From Comamonas suwonensis (lineage in GTDB: Bacteria; Pseudomonadota; Gammaproteobacteria; Burkholderiales; Burkholderiaceae_C): a DNA stretch of 64,000 nt. Every line of letters starts with the position of its first letter. The first letter of the stretch is position 1. The translations under genes were made by a program, and so were the position numbers. The stretch lies in contig NZ_JABBCQ020000016.1 of NCBI RefSeq assembly GCF_012844455.2, positions 62,001 to 126,000 on the forward strand, written 5' to 3'. The notes below the pieces were generated by a model. That model searched no databases. It was not told the DNA's origin and saw nothing but the letters and a program-made list of their open reading frames with translations. Shown here in pieces: positions 17,046 to 26,076 of this stretch.

Positions 17046-18059
17046 TTATTCCAGCTGAATCTTGGCGTCTCGAATCAGCGTTGCCCAGCTGTTTTGTTCT
17101 TTTTGCAGATAGTTCGCGGCGTCCTGCATGCTGCCACCCAGGGGGGTGCTGCCTTCGTCCTGCAGCTGTTTGAGCACCGCAGGATCCTGCAAGGCCTTGT
17201 TGACCGCAGTATTGAGCTTTTTGGCAATCTCGGCATTCGTGTTCTTGGGGGCGACGATCAGCTTCCAGTCCACGGCTTCAAATCCGGGAAAGCCGGATTC
17301 GGCCACGGTGGGTACTTCGGGCAATATGGTCAGGCGTTTGGCCGAGCTGACGGCCAGCGCACGCAGGCGTTTGCCCTTGAGCATGGGGTAGACCGCTTGC
17401 GGCGTCCCGAACATGTAATGCGTTTGCTTGCCCAGCAAGTCCGTGATGGCAGGCGCTGCGCCTTTGTAGGGAATATTGAGCACCTTGATGCCGGCCTTGA
17501 AGGACAGCATTTCGCCCGCCAGATGGCCCACGGTGCCGGTGGAAGCCAGGCCTTGCTTGATATTGCCGGGCTCGGCTTTGGCGGCTTTGATTAAATCCTG
17601 GATGGATTTCCATGGTGAATCGGCGGGCACGACCAACACCACGGGCTGGGCCGCGACCAGGGCGACAGGCAGTAGATCCGTCTTGGGGTTGAAGGGCATG
17701 CTGGGCAGCAGGGCAGGGTTGATGGCCAGGTTGGCCGTCTGGCCTAGGCCGAAGGTATAGCCGTCGGGCGCTGCCTTGGCCACCGTGTCCAGGCCGATAT
17801 TGCCGCCCGCGCCGGGCTTGTTCTCCACCACCATCGTCCAATGGTTGGCGGTGCTCACGCGCTCGCTGATCAGGCGGGCCACCGCATCGGTGCCACCACC
17901 CGGGGTAAAGGGAACGACCATGCGAAGTGCTTTGGCAGGCCATGGCGCAGGCTGAGCCAGTGCGGAGCCTGCGGTCATGGCCATCAAGGCCGTGGCAGCA
18001 AGTGCCTTGCGGCGGCTGATGCCAGGTTTGGTGGGGTGAAATAAGGGCTGGTGCTTCAT
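17046..18059 (-). CDS. Bug-family solute receptor (tripartite tricarboxylate type)
   Basis: A 337-residue periplasmic binding protein. Its N-terminus has ISRRKAL followed by a hydrophobic stretch and an AQA-type cleavage site. Bug hallmarks follow: WPAKALRMVVPFTPGGGTDAVAR, VENKPGAGG, and AAPDGYTF. Bug proteins bind small organic or amino acids. The ATG at 18059 follows AGGAG. It is the last gene of a minus-strand group with a class III CoA-transferase and HMG-CoA lyase, suggesting it delivers their substrate; no TctA/TctB membrane genes are next to it. Confidence 0.9.
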   Translation of the reverse strand: MKHQPLFHPTKPGISRRKALAATALMAMTAGSALAQPAPWPAKALRMVVPFTPGGGTDAVARLISERVSTANHWTMVVENKPGAGGNIGLDTVAKAAPDGYTFGLGQTANLAINPALLPSMPFNPKTDLLPVALVAAQPVVLVVPADSPWKSIQDLIKAAKAEPGNIKQGLASTGTVGHLAGEMLSFKAGIKVLNIPYKGAAPAITDLLGKQTHYMFGTPQAVYPMLKGKRLRALAVSSAKRLTILPEVPTVAESGFPGFEAVDWKLIVAPKNTNAEIAKKLNTAVNKALQDPAVLKQLQDEGSTPLGGSMQDAANYLQKEQNSWATLIRDAKIQLE

Positions 18060-18218
18060 GGTCTTGTCTCCTGAGATGTAGAAATTTTGGGTAATAGCCA
18101 TCCCTGCAGGCACGGCAAGCGTCCTGCTCCAGGGTTGGATTGGGGTAGCGCGATAGGTTCGCGCGGTGTTCAGTGACGCGGGAGCGTCAGCTACCGGCTT
18201 TTCATGGCCGGTGTTGGC

Positions 18219-19433
18219 TCAGGCGGCCTGACCTTGTGCCAGGGTGCGGGCTTGTTCTGGGCTATAGCCCAGGGCGGTCAGAATCTCCAGGCTGTGCTCT
18301 CCCAGCTTGGGTGGTGACAGGCGCACCTCCAGGTGTTTGCCGTCCAGGGTCAGCGGCAGCAGCACGGTTTTGCTCTCGCGGCCATCGGGTAGCTGGATGG
18401 GTGCCAGTGCGCCCGTGGCGTTCAGGTGCGGGTCGTCCAGCAGATCGTGGGGGCGAACAATGGGGGCAAAAGGCAGGCCTTTTTCCTCGAAGACCTGGGC
18501 AATATGTGCGCCGCTGTAGGCCGACATTTTTTCGCGCAGCAGCGGCATTAGCCAGCTGCGGGCCTGAACGCGGTCGTTGTTGCTGCCCAGGCGAGGATCA
18601 CCGTGCAGCTCGCCCAGGTCAAAGGCATTGCAGAACTCGCGCCACGCGCCGTCGCTGACCACGGCCAGAAAGATCTGCTCGCCGTCCTTGACTTCGAACA
18701 CGTCGTAAATGGCCCAGGCTGAGATGCGTGCCGGCATGGGCGCAGCGGGCTTGCCGGTGACGGCATACTGCATCATGTGCTGGGCAATCAGGAACACATT
18801 GTTCTCGAATAGTGCGCTTTGCACCTCCTGGCCTTTGCCGGTTTTCTCACGCTGAGCCAAGGCCGCCATGGCCCCCATGGCGCCAAACATGCCGCCCATG
18901 ATGTCGTTGACGCTGGTGCCTGCGCGCAGCGGATCGCCGGTGCGACCCGTCATATAGGCCAGTCCGCCCATCATTTGCACGACTTCATCGAGTGCCGTGC
19001 GGTGCTCGTAAGGGCCGGGCAGAAAACCTTTGTGGCTCACATAGATCAGGCGGGGAAACTGCGCTTTGAGGCTTTCATAGTCCAGCCCCAGCTTTTGCAT
19101 GGTGCCGGGCTTGAAGTTCTCGGTCACCACATCGGCGGTGGCAATCAGTTTGAGGGCGGCTTCCTTGCCTTCGGGGGTCTGCAAATCCAGGGTCAGGCTT
19201 TTCTTGTTGCGGTTGAATAGCGGGAAGAAACCGGAGCCTGAGCCCAGCAGCTTGCGCGTGGCGTCACCATTGCGGCCATGACCCACGGGCTCAACCTTGA
19301 TGACTTCGGCGCCCATGTCAGCCAGCATCAGGCCGCAGCTGGGGCCCATGACCATGTGGGTGAATTCGACCACGCGAATGCCGGCGTAGGGCAGGGAGCT
19401 GGCGGGGCTTGGGGGATTGCTGGAGGAGTGCAT
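18219..19433 (-). CDS. CaiB/BaiF (class III) CoA-transferase
   Basis: A 404-residue protein with family features: LPYAGIRVVEFTHMVMGPSC, ADMGAEVIKVEP, RNKKSLTLDL, and the catalytic-Asp region in ALDEVVQMMGG. Such enzymes move CoA between carboxylic acids through an aspartyl-CoA intermediate. Located 26 bp after an HMG-CoA lyase gene on the same strand. A human family member activates 3-hydroxy-3-methylglutarate with succinyl-CoA, which would make an excellent partner for the lyase; this specificity is inference. Confidence 0.9.
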   Translation of the reverse strand: MHSSSNPPSPASSLPYAGIRVVEFTHMVMGPSCGLMLADMGAEVIKVEPVGHGRNGDATRKLLGSGSGFFPLFNRNKKSLTLDLQTPEGKEAALKLIATADVVTENFKPGTMQKLGLDYESLKAQFPRLIYVSHKGFLPGPYEHRTALDEVVQMMGGLAYMTGRTGDPLRAGTSVNDIMGGMFGAMGAMAALAQREKTGKGQEVQSALFENNVFLIAQHMMQYAVTGKPAAPMPARISAWAIYDVFEVKDGEQIFLAVVSDGAWREFCNAFDLGELHGDPRLGSNNDRVQARSWLMPLLREKMSAYSGAHIAQVFEEKGLPFAPIVRPHDLLDDPHLNATGALAPIQLPDGRESKTVLLPLTLDGKHLEVRLSPPKLGEHSLEILTALGYSPEQARTLAQGQAA

Positions 19434-19459
19434 GTGCGTCTCGTTTGTTGTTGTGGGGG

Positions 19460-20404
19460 TCAGTGCGTGGAATACGGATGAGGTACAAAGCCTTTGGGCA
19501 GGCCTGCAGGTGGCAGCATGCCGTAAAGCGCCTCGCCCGGCAGACCAGCGGCCAGCGCATTTCGCGCAGCAAGCAGTCGCTCAATATCAATACCGGTACG
19601 TATGCCCATGGCTTCGAACATAAAGACCAGATCTTCTGTCACCACATTTCCGGATGCGCCGGGTGCGTAAGGGCAGCCGCCCAGGCCGGCCTGCGATGCA
19701 TCAAAGGTGCGCACACCGGCTTCATAGGCAGCCAGGCAATTGGCCAGACCCAGTCCACGCGTGTTGTGCATATGCGCAGCACCTGCGTGATCACCGAGTT
19801 CGCTGCGCAGCCGCGTGAACAGGCGCTTGACCTGAGCCGGGTTCGCCATGCCCGTGGTGTCAGACAGGCCCGATTCATTCGCGCCCGCCGCCACGCAGGC
19901 CACGGACAGCGCAATCACATCATCTTCAGGGACCAGACCTTGCAGAGTGCAGCCAAAAGCGGTGGAGATGCCCGCCTCGATATGCACCTGCGGCGCAAGG
20001 TCGTCACGTAATTGGGCAATGGCACGCACTTCCTCCACCATCTGCTGGTGTGTCTTGCGCACATTGGCCATGGAATGCGCGGGGCTGGCCGACACGGGCA
20101 AGGTGATCTTGTGCACGCCAGCGCGCATGGCCGCTTCTGCGCCCTTGATATTGGGCACCAGAGCCATGACGGTGACGCCGCTGTGCTGGATGGCATGGGT
20201 GACGATTTGCGCAGCATCGGCCATTTGCGGCAAGAGTTTGGGCGAGACAAAGGAGCCGACCTCGATCTCCTGCACACCTGAGGCAACCAGGCCGTCAATC
20301 CATGCGCATTTGTGGGCGGTGCTCATGGTGGTGGAAATCGATTGCAGACCGTCACGGGGACCGACTTCACTGATCAAGACGTCGAAACGAGATGGGGATG
20401 ACAT
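19460..20404 (-). CDS. Hydroxymethylglutaryl-CoA lyase family enzyme
   Basis: A 314-residue TIM-barrel lyase. It has the N-terminal motif SEVGPRDGLQS (metal Asp and catalytic Arg), and the C-terminal HMG-CoA lyase signature GLGGCPYAPGASGN with the reactive cysteine, plus HMHNTRG with metal-binding histidines. The family cleaves HMG-CoA to acetyl-CoA and acetoacetate; some relatives act on other branched 3-hydroxyacyl-CoAs such as citramalyl-CoA. First gene of the minus-strand group, divergent from an IclR regulator. Confidence 0.92.
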   Translation of the reverse strand: MSSPSRFDVLISEVGPRDGLQSISTTMSTAHKCAWIDGLVASGVQEIEVGSFVSPKLLPQMADAAQIVTHAIQHSGVTVMALVPNIKGAEAAMRAGVHKITLPVSASPAHSMANVRKTHQQMVEEVRAIAQLRDDLAPQVHIEAGISTAFGCTLQGLVPEDDVIALSVACVAAGANESGLSDTTGMANPAQVKRLFTRLRSELGDHAGAAHMHNTRGLGLANCLAAYEAGVRTFDASQAGLGGCPYAPGASGNVVTEDLVFMFEAMGIRTGIDIERLLAARNALAAGLPGEALYGMLPPAGLPKGFVPHPYSTH

Positions 20405-20461
20405 GGGGTGCCTGACCTGAATTCAATGCTTGCTTTGCAGCAAAGGCAGTGTTGTAATGAG

Positions 20462-20476
20462 TTCTATCTAATAGAA
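20462..20476. promoter_or_regulatory. Candidate IclR operator
   Basis: A perfect 15-bp palindrome, TTCTAT-CTA-ATAGAA, lies in the 141-bp divergent gap between the lyase gene and the iclR-type gene. IclR-family operators are commonly about 15-bp dyads in such gaps. Assignment by position and symmetry only. Confidence 0.5.
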
Positions 20477-20545
20477 TAAAGTTCTCTCTGTTGAAATATT
20501 GCCCTGCGTCTTGATGTCCTGTCAAGCGGCAGGGTTGGAGTTTTC

Positions 20546-21274
20546 ATGCCGCGTAAATCTCAAACTGAATCCCTTGCCGATGAAAACGCGGCACCCGGTG
20601 GCGTGGCCGCAGTTGACCGGGCCTTGAGCCTGCTGGCGGCTTTTGGTGATCGCGATGACGGCTTGAGCCTGTCCCAGTTGGCCGAACGCACGCGCATGTA
20701 CAAAAGCACGGTGCTGCGCCTGCTGGCATCACTGGAGCACGGTGGCTGGATCACCAGGCTGGACGATGGGCGCTATGCGGTGGGGGCGGCCGTGGCGCGC
20801 TTGCACAGGGTGTATGCGCAGAATTTTTCGCTGGACAGCGTGGTCATGCCGGTGCTCAAAGCACTGGTGCAGGCCACGGGCGAGAGCGCCGCCTACCATG
20901 TGCGCCAAGGGCGCGAGCGGCTCTGCCTGTACCGCGTGGATTCACCACACCCCGTGCGTGACCATGCGCGCGCGGGTGATTTGCTGCCGCTGGACAAGGG
21001 TGCAGGCGGGCGGGTGCTGGTGGCTTTTGATCCGGAGCTGGGCGACTGGCAGAAGAAAAACCGCAACCACTATGCGCGGGTGCGGGCCGATGGCTACGAG
21101 GCCTTGGTGGGTGACAGGCACAGCGAGATTGCCGGCATCTCTGCCCCTGTGTTCCGCCAGAGCGGGGAGCTGGCCGCAGCCTTGACGCTGACCATGCCTG
21201 CGCACCGTTATGAGGAGCATTACGTCAAAAACGTGCTGCAGGCGGCGCGAGAGCTGGGGGCACAGCTGGTTTGA
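20546..21274 (+). CDS. IclR-family transcriptional regulator
   Basis: A 242-residue regulator. The N-terminal winged helix (about 15-75) has VDRALSLLAAFGD, LSQLAERTRMYKSTVLRLLASL, then the IclR effector domain (AYHVRQGRERLCLYRVDSPHPVRD, AGISAPVFRQSGELAAALTLT). Divergent from the HMG-CoA lyase/CoA-transferase/Bug genes, which it most likely controls in response to their substrate or product. Confidence 0.92.
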   Translation: MPRKSQTESLADENAAPGGVAAVDRALSLLAAFGDRDDGLSLSQLAERTRMYKSTVLRLLASLEHGGWITRLDDGRYAVGAAVARLHRVYAQNFSLDSVVMPVLKALVQATGESAAYHVRQGRERLCLYRVDSPHPVRDHARAGDLLPLDKGAGGRVLVAFDPELGDWQKKNRNHYARVRADGYEALVGDRHSEIAGISAPVFRQSGELAAALTLTMPAHRYEEHYVKNVLQAARELGAQLV

Positions 21275-21434
21275 GGGTCAAGGCCCTCTAAAAAAATTCT
21301 TGATATGTCGGCGCGAAGCCTGGCCCTACCTGTTGTATTGCCTGTGGCTTCGCGCATCGTCCCTACCGTCAAGCTTCGGTTGACTGGGGCGTGTTAGCGG
21401 TTCTCAGTAAAAATGGCTGTACCGCTTTACTAGC

Positions 21435-21450
21435 AAGCGCGAGCAGCTAT
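21435..21450 (+). repeat. REP-like core
   Basis: AAGCGCGAGCAGCTAT, one base from the core seen at 4795 and 27107, with the same style of upstream arm (CAGTAAAAATGGCTGTACCG). It ends 4 bp before the DNA ligase stop codon region at 21455, between it and the iclR-type gene. Confidence 0.6.
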
Positions 21451-21454
21451 GAAT

Positions 21455-22369
21455 TTATGGCGTGATCGCTTCAGGCTGAAAGCCAGGTTCGTCGCGTACT
21501 CGCATAAAGCGTGCAAAGCGCGGCAGGCCGCTTTTTTCATGCAGTCCCTGATAGCGGTAGGTGACCCAGCTTCCCAGCGGCGGCGGGTTTTTGCGCTGCT
21601 CGGCACTCAGTCCCGTGCCCAGCGCAAACTGCAGCCCCTGCGGGCTTTGCACGATAAGTGCCCCGGTCATGCCCAGCCATTGGCCGCGCCCGGGCTTGTA
21701 GCCAATGACTTTGGCTTCGGCATCGTCAAACGGTTTGAGCTTGAGCAGATCATCGCTGCGACCACTGCGATAGGGCGCGCTGCCTTTGTGCAGCATCAGA
21801 CCTTCGCCGCCATCTTTGACGACTTGATTCAGCAAGGCCTGCAGTTGCGCTTCGCTACTCAATTTTTGCTGGGCCACTATTTGCACCCAGGGCTGCTTGA
21901 TTTTGTCCACGGTCTGCTTGAGCTGCGGCAGGCGTTGGTCAAAGCTGCCAGGGGCGGCAGGCAGGTCAAACACCATGAACTGCATGCGCCGCCATGCCGT
22001 ATCGCTGGGCTGGATCTGTGCCGTGGTGGCCTGGGCATGAGAGAAATGGCCGTGCCCGGCCCAGAGCTCGCCATCCATTGGCGTGGCAGGCCAGCCTTGG
22101 GTAAACCAGCTTGGCGCTGTGATCACCTGCCCGCCACGGCTGATGAGCTGACGCCCATTCCAGTAACCGCGCACGCCGTCCAGCTTTTCGCTGACCCAGT
22201 AGTCCTGCAATGGCAGGTTGCTGCGCCAGATATGGGCCAGCATCAGCGGTGGCGGCTGTGCTGCCGATTGAGCGAGTACCGGTAAACTCAGAAAAAGGCA
22301 GGCACAAAGAAGGCAACGCCAAAGCCAGTTCAGTGACTGGGGCCACAGAGCGGACGGCAAAACAGGCAT
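21455..22369 (-). CDS. Exported ATP-dependent DNA ligase (LigE-like)
   Basis: A 304-residue minimal ATP ligase. A signal peptide (LLCACLFLSLPVLAQS) precedes the catalytic core, so it probably acts in the periplasm. Motif I is EKLDGVRG with the adenylated Lys near residue 62; motif III-like FMVFDLP, motif IV EGLMLHK and motif V LLKLKP follow, then a short OB fold. This matches Lig E-type ligases, proposed to work on extracellular or incoming DNA during transformation or in biofilm. The ATG at 22369 has AGGAG 6 bp upstream; an earlier ATG at 22393 does not. Confidence 0.9.
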   Translation of the reverse strand: MPVLPSALWPQSLNWLWRCLLCACLFLSLPVLAQSAAQPPPLMLAHIWRSNLPLQDYWVSEKLDGVRGYWNGRQLISRGGQVITAPSWFTQGWPATPMDGELWAGHGHFSHAQATTAQIQPSDTAWRRMQFMVFDLPAAPGSFDQRLPQLKQTVDKIKQPWVQIVAQQKLSSEAQLQALLNQVVKDGGEGLMLHKGSAPYRSGRSDDLLKLKPFDDAEAKVIGYKPGRGQWLGMTGALIVQSPQGLQFALGTGLSAEQRKNPPPLGSWVTYRYQGLHEKSGLPRFARFMRVRDEPGFQPEAITP

Positions 22370-22501
22370 GGCGATCTCCTGGTGGGTGGGCAACCCATGC
22401 CAGGGCGGTGGGTGCCGGCTGTCGATGAGATGTCCGCTTTGATATCAAAAGAATAGCTGTTTGTTCTTTCTGCGAAAGCGGTTGAGGCCGATTGGGTATA
22501 A

Positions 22502-22531
22502 AAAAGCCGCCGCACGGCGGCAGCGGCTTTT
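22502..22531 (-). terminator. Terminator hairpin after sodC
   Basis: AAAAGCCGC pairs with GCGGCTTTT around a GC-rich centre. Read on the minus strand it follows the sodC stop by about 16 bp and ends in a T run. Confidence 0.75.
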
Positions 22532-22546
22532 CGAGAGTTAGCGGCC

Positions 22547-23068
22547 TCAGTTGCGCGCGATCACGGCACAGGCAATGCGTGCGCCGGCATTGCCTGTGGG
22601 CTGGGTGGTGTAGTCATCGGGCTGGGCGTGGACGATGACGGCGCGGTCAATGACATTCCCGGGGCCGGCCAGCAAGGTGATGTCACGCGACTGCACATTG
22701 ACGCTGGCGACGCCGTTGGAGTCGGCCTTCAGGCTGGGCAGGTCGCCCATATGGTGCTGGGTGGTGTCATATTTGCCATGCGGGTTGCCCATGGGATTGA
22801 AGTGACCCGCTGCGGCATTGCCGTTGTCACCGCAATCGCCCTTGTCGTGGATGTGAAAGCCGTGCTCCGAATTGGGCTTGAGACCATAAATCACGGCACT
22901 GATCATGACCTGCTGGCCTTCTTTTTGGGTGAACTTCACATCACCGCTGACTTTGCTGCCCGAGGTGGGCTGAAGCTTGGCAATGGCCTGTGCGGGCTGG
23001 GGTGCGGGGGTGCTGCAGGCAGCCAGTGCCGCGGTGGAGAGGGCGAGAAGCAGAAAGCGATATGGCAT
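22547..23068 (-). CDS. sodC: Cu/Zn superoxide dismutase, lipoprotein
   Basis: A 173-residue SodC. It starts with a lipoprotein signal ending LAAC, so it is probably anchored in the envelope. The copper/zinc ligands are visible in HGFHIHDKGDCG, GHFNP, HHMGDLP and the late IVHAQPDD; the two disulphide cysteines are in GDCG and RIACAV. It dismutates superoxide in the periplasm. The ATG at 23068 has an AAGAGG ribosome site and puts the signal at the N-terminus; a longer frame upstream lacks this. Confidence 0.95.
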   Translation of the reverse strand: MPYRFLLLALSTAALAACSTPAPQPAQAIAKLQPTSGSKVSGDVKFTQKEGQQVMISAVIYGLKPNSEHGFHIHDKGDCGDNGNAAAGHFNPMGNPHGKYDTTQHHMGDLPSLKADSNGVASVNVQSRDITLLAGPGNVIDRAVIVHAQPDDYTTQPTGNAGARIACAVIARN

Positions 23069-23201
23069 GGCAATCCTCTTAAAGTAGTGGTGGAAATACC
23101 TTGAAACCATAGCGGCTGCGCCCGCTGCTGCTTGTAGGGCGAGGGCGAAGATCTCGTCTGCGCGTTGCGAAAACTCCAACGAAAAGTACATGTGCCAAGC
23201 A

Positions 23202-23237
23202 CAAAGCCCCGCAGGCTTTGCAACCTGCGGGGCTTTG
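23202..23237 (-). terminator. Strong hairpin after fabI
   Basis: A perfect 14-bp stem, CAAAGCCCCGCAGG/CCTGCGGGGCTTTG, with an 8-base loop lies 20 bp past the fabI stop. On the minus strand only a short T-rich tract follows, so termination may be partial. Confidence 0.65.
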
Positions 23238-23256
23238 AAGCGTCAGCTTTGGGGGC

Positions 23257-24057
23257 TTAGACCTGATCGGAAGACAGGCCAGCCGTCTGGCTGAAACCGC
23301 CGTCCACATAGGTGATTTCAGCGGTCACGCCAGATGCCAGATCGGACAGCAGGAAGGCGGCGACATTGCCCACGTCTTCAATGGTCACGTTGCGGCGCAG
23401 GGGCGATGCATCGGCCACGCGGCCGAGCAGCTTGCCAAAGTCCTTGATGCCCGAGGCGGCCAAGGTCTTGATAGGGCCGGCCGAGATGCCGTTGGCGCGG
23501 ATGGCGCGGCCGTCTTCGGTGCGGCCCACGGCTTCTGCCAGGTAGCGCACGGAGGCTTCCAGCGATGCCTTGGCCAGGCCCATGGTGTTGTAGTTGGGGA
23601 TGGAGCGCAGGGCACCCAGGTACGACAGGGTCAGCAGCGAAGACTTGTCGTTCAGGAACGGCATGGCGGCCTTGGCCATTGCGGGGAAGCTGTAGGCGCT
23701 GATGTCGTGCGCGATTTTGAAAGATTCGCGTGACAGACCATCGAGGAAGTTGCCTGCAATGGCTTCGCGGGGTGCAAAACCGATGGAGTGCACGAAACCG
23801 TCGAACTTGCCCCAGACAGCGCCCAGGTCGGCAAACATCTTGTCGATTTGCTCGTCGCTGCCCACGTCGCAGTCAAAGACCAGCTTGGAGTCAAAGTCGG
23901 CTGCGAACTCGGTGATACGGTCCTTGAAGCGTTCGCCTACATAGCTGAATGCCAGCTCTGCGCCTTGTGCGTGGCAGGCCTTGGCGATGCCGTAGGCGAT
24001 GGAACGGTTGGACAGAACGCCCGTGATCAGCAGCTTTTTACCGGCGAGAAAACCCAT
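23257..24057 (-). CDS. fabI: Enoyl-[acyl-carrier-protein] reductase (NADH)
   Basis: A 266-residue FabI. It reduces enoyl-ACP, the last step of each fatty acid elongation cycle. Motifs include [14 protein letters not shown] for NAD, the SDR-like active site with Tyr and Lys in [14 protein letters not shown], and [12 protein letters not shown] in the substrate loop. Divergent from the yejA-type gene with 120 bp between. Confidence 0.97.
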   Translation of the reverse strand: MGFLAGKKLLITGVLSNRSIAYGIAKACHAQGAELAFSYVGERFKDRITEFAADFDSKLVFDCDVGSDEQIDKMFADLGAVWGKFDGFVHSIGFAPREAIAGNFLDGLSRESFKIAHDISAYSFPAMAKAAMPFLNDKSSLLTLSYLGALRSIPNYNTMGLAKASLEASVRYLAEAVGRTEDGRAIRANGISAGPIKTLAASGIKDFGKLLGRVADASPLRRNVTIEDVGNVAAFLLSDLASGVTAEITYVDGGFSQTAGLSSDQV

Positions 24058-24177
24058 TGTTGATCTCCAGAGAAAATTGAAAGAGAGGATGGCTGCATCT
24101 GTGGCAGACGCGCCATCTTTGAAAACGTATCCGCTCGAACTGGGTGCGAATCAGTCGGGGTAGGGCAGAATTGTCGC

Positions 24178-26076
24178 ATGCGCCATTGGATGATTTGTTC
24201 AGCCCTGATTGCCTGCAGCCAAGTTGCCACGCCAGCTCTGGCCGCACATGCCTATGCACTATGGGGCGCGCCGCGGTATGCGGCGGACTTCAAACACTTT
24301 GATTATGTGAACCCCGCAGCCCCCAAGGGCGGCGAGTTGCGCATGGTGAGTAATCTGCGTTACTCCACCTTTGATAAGTACAACCCCTTCACCATCAAAG
24401 GCTCGCCGCCCGCCTACGTGGGGGACATGCTGCTGGAGACCCTGCTTAGCCCCAGCCTCGATGAAACCGCCACGGGCTACGGCCTGCTGGCTGAAGATGT
24501 GGAGGTGGCCGCCGATGGCCTGTCTGCCACTTTCAGGCTGCGCAAGCAGGCGCGCTTTCACAACGGCAAGCCTGTGCTGGCGCAGGATGTCAAGCACAGC
24601 TACGAGATGCTGTTGAGCAAATACGCCTCGCCCGGCTACAAGACCTTGTTTGCCGAGGTGGAGGGCTGCGATGTGCTGAATGAGCGTACGGTGCGCTTTC
24701 GCTTCAAAAAGCCCAACCGCGATCTTCCGCTGACCGTGGGCGCTGCCCTGCCGGTGTTCAGCCGCGACTGGGGGCTGGATGCGAATGGCAAGCCCAAGCC
24801 TTTTGATCAAGTGGTGACGGATATACCCATTGGCAGTGGCCCCTACAAGATCGGCCCGGTTAAGTTTGGCAAAGACATTACCTATGTGCGTGACCCCGCT
24901 TACTGGGGCGCTGCACTGCCAGTGCGTGTGGGGCAGGCCAACTTTGACCGCATCACCATCAAGATCTACAAAGATGGAACGGCACGGCTGGAGGCTCTGA
25001 AGGCGGGCGAGTTTGACCTGATGCGCATCAACAGCGCAGGCGACTGGGCGCGGCGGTTGACGGGCAAGCGCTTTAACTCGGGCGAACTGGTCAAGGGGGA
25101 GTTTGAGAACAAGCTGCCCTCGGGTTTTCAGAGTTTTTTCCTGAATACACGGCGCGATCAGCTCAAGGATGTGCGCGTGCGCGAAGCGCTGGGTCTGGCC
25201 TACGACTATGAGTGGATGAACCGCCAGATGTTCTACGGCGCCTACCAGCGCGTGCATGGCCTGTTTGGCAACACGGCCTGCGAAACCACGGGTGAGCCGA
25301 CTGAGCAAGAGCTGGCGCTGCTGCTGCCTTACAAGGCCAGTTTGCCGCCTGACACCTTGGGTCCCATGGCCGAGCCGCCGCGCACCGATACTGGCGACGG
25401 CTTGCGTGGAAACCTGCGCCGCGCGCAGAAGCTACTGGCCGACGCCGGCTGGAACGTCAAGGACGGAGCACTGCGCAACGCTGCTGGCGAGCCTATGGAG
25501 ATCGAGTACCTGGATAGCGGCGAAAGCAGCGTCAAGATTGTGAGCAGCTGGATGCGCAATCTGGAAAAGCTGGGCATCACGCTCAAGGTGCGTAATGTGG
25601 ACTACGCCCTCTATCAGCAGCGCATGGACAAATACGACTTCGACATCGTGACGCTGAACGTGCCCGGCACGCACAACCCGGGGCAGGAATATGCGGAGCT
25701 GTTCGGCAGCGCCGCCGCCGATGTCGAGGGTGGATCGAACTATGTGGGCCTGAAAAGCAAGGCGGTTGACACCATCATCGCTCGGATGGCGTCGGCCAAG
25801 TCCGAGCAGCAGATGCTGCCAGCCTGCCACGCGCTGGAGCGCATCATCGTGCACGGCCATTACCTGATTCCGCAGTATTTCTCTGGCAAGCACCGCATGG
25901 TGTATGACGACTGGAGACTGGCCTTGCCGGGGAAGATTCCGCCTTATTCGCCGGGAGAGTTGTGGGTGGTCTATGCCGCCTGGGCTAAGCAGCCAGCGCA
26001 GACCGCGCCTTCCGCCCCATCAAGCACTGATCTGACGACGCCATGTTTGCCTATATTCTCAAACGCATCTTGTTGA
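24178..26076 (+). CDS. yejA: Peptide ABC transporter substrate-binding protein (YejA-like)
   Basis: A 632-residue family 5 extracellular solute-binding protein with a signal peptide ending PALAA. AHAYALWGAPRYAADFKHFDYVNP and PAAPKGGELRM are typical of the YejA/oligopeptide branch. The downstream genes encode two permeases and a double ATPase in YejBEF order. The end overlaps yejB by 34 bp. Known relatives import peptides such as microcin C. Confidence 0.9.
   Translation: MRHWMICSALIACSQVATPALAAHAYALWGAPRYAADFKHFDYVNPAAPKGGELRMVSNLRYSTFDKYNPFTIKGSPPAYVGDMLLETLLSPSLDETATGYGLLAEDVEVAADGLSATFRLRKQARFHNGKPVLAQDVKHSYEMLLSKYASPGYKTLFAEVEGCDVLNERTVRFRFKKPNRDLPLTVGAALPVFSRDWGLDANGKPKPFDQVVTDIPIGSGPYKIGPVKFGKDITYVRDPAYWGAALPVRVGQANFDRITIKIYKDGTARLEALKAGEFDLMRINSAGDWARRLTGKRFNSGELVKGEFENKLPSGFQSFFLNTRRDQLKDVRVREALGLAYDYEWMNRQMFYGAYQRVHGLFGNTACETTGEPTEQELALLLPYKASLPPDTLGPMAEPPRTDTGDGLRGNLRRAQKLLADAGWNVKDGALRNAAGEPMEIEYLDSGESSVKIVSSWMRNLEKLGITLKVRNVDYALYQQRMDKYDFDIVTLNVPGTHNPGQEYAELFGSAAADVEGGSNYVGLKSKAVDTIIARMASAKSEQQMLPACHALERIIVHGHYLIPQYFSGKHRMVYDDWRLALPGKIPPYSPGELWVVYAAWAKQPAQTAPSAPSSTDLTTPCLPIFSNASC

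Noticed and set aside
22330-22515. Additional small gene between the ligase and sodC
   Set aside because: It overlaps the ligase ribosome site and signal region and lacks its own ribosome site; the gap otherwise holds only a terminator.
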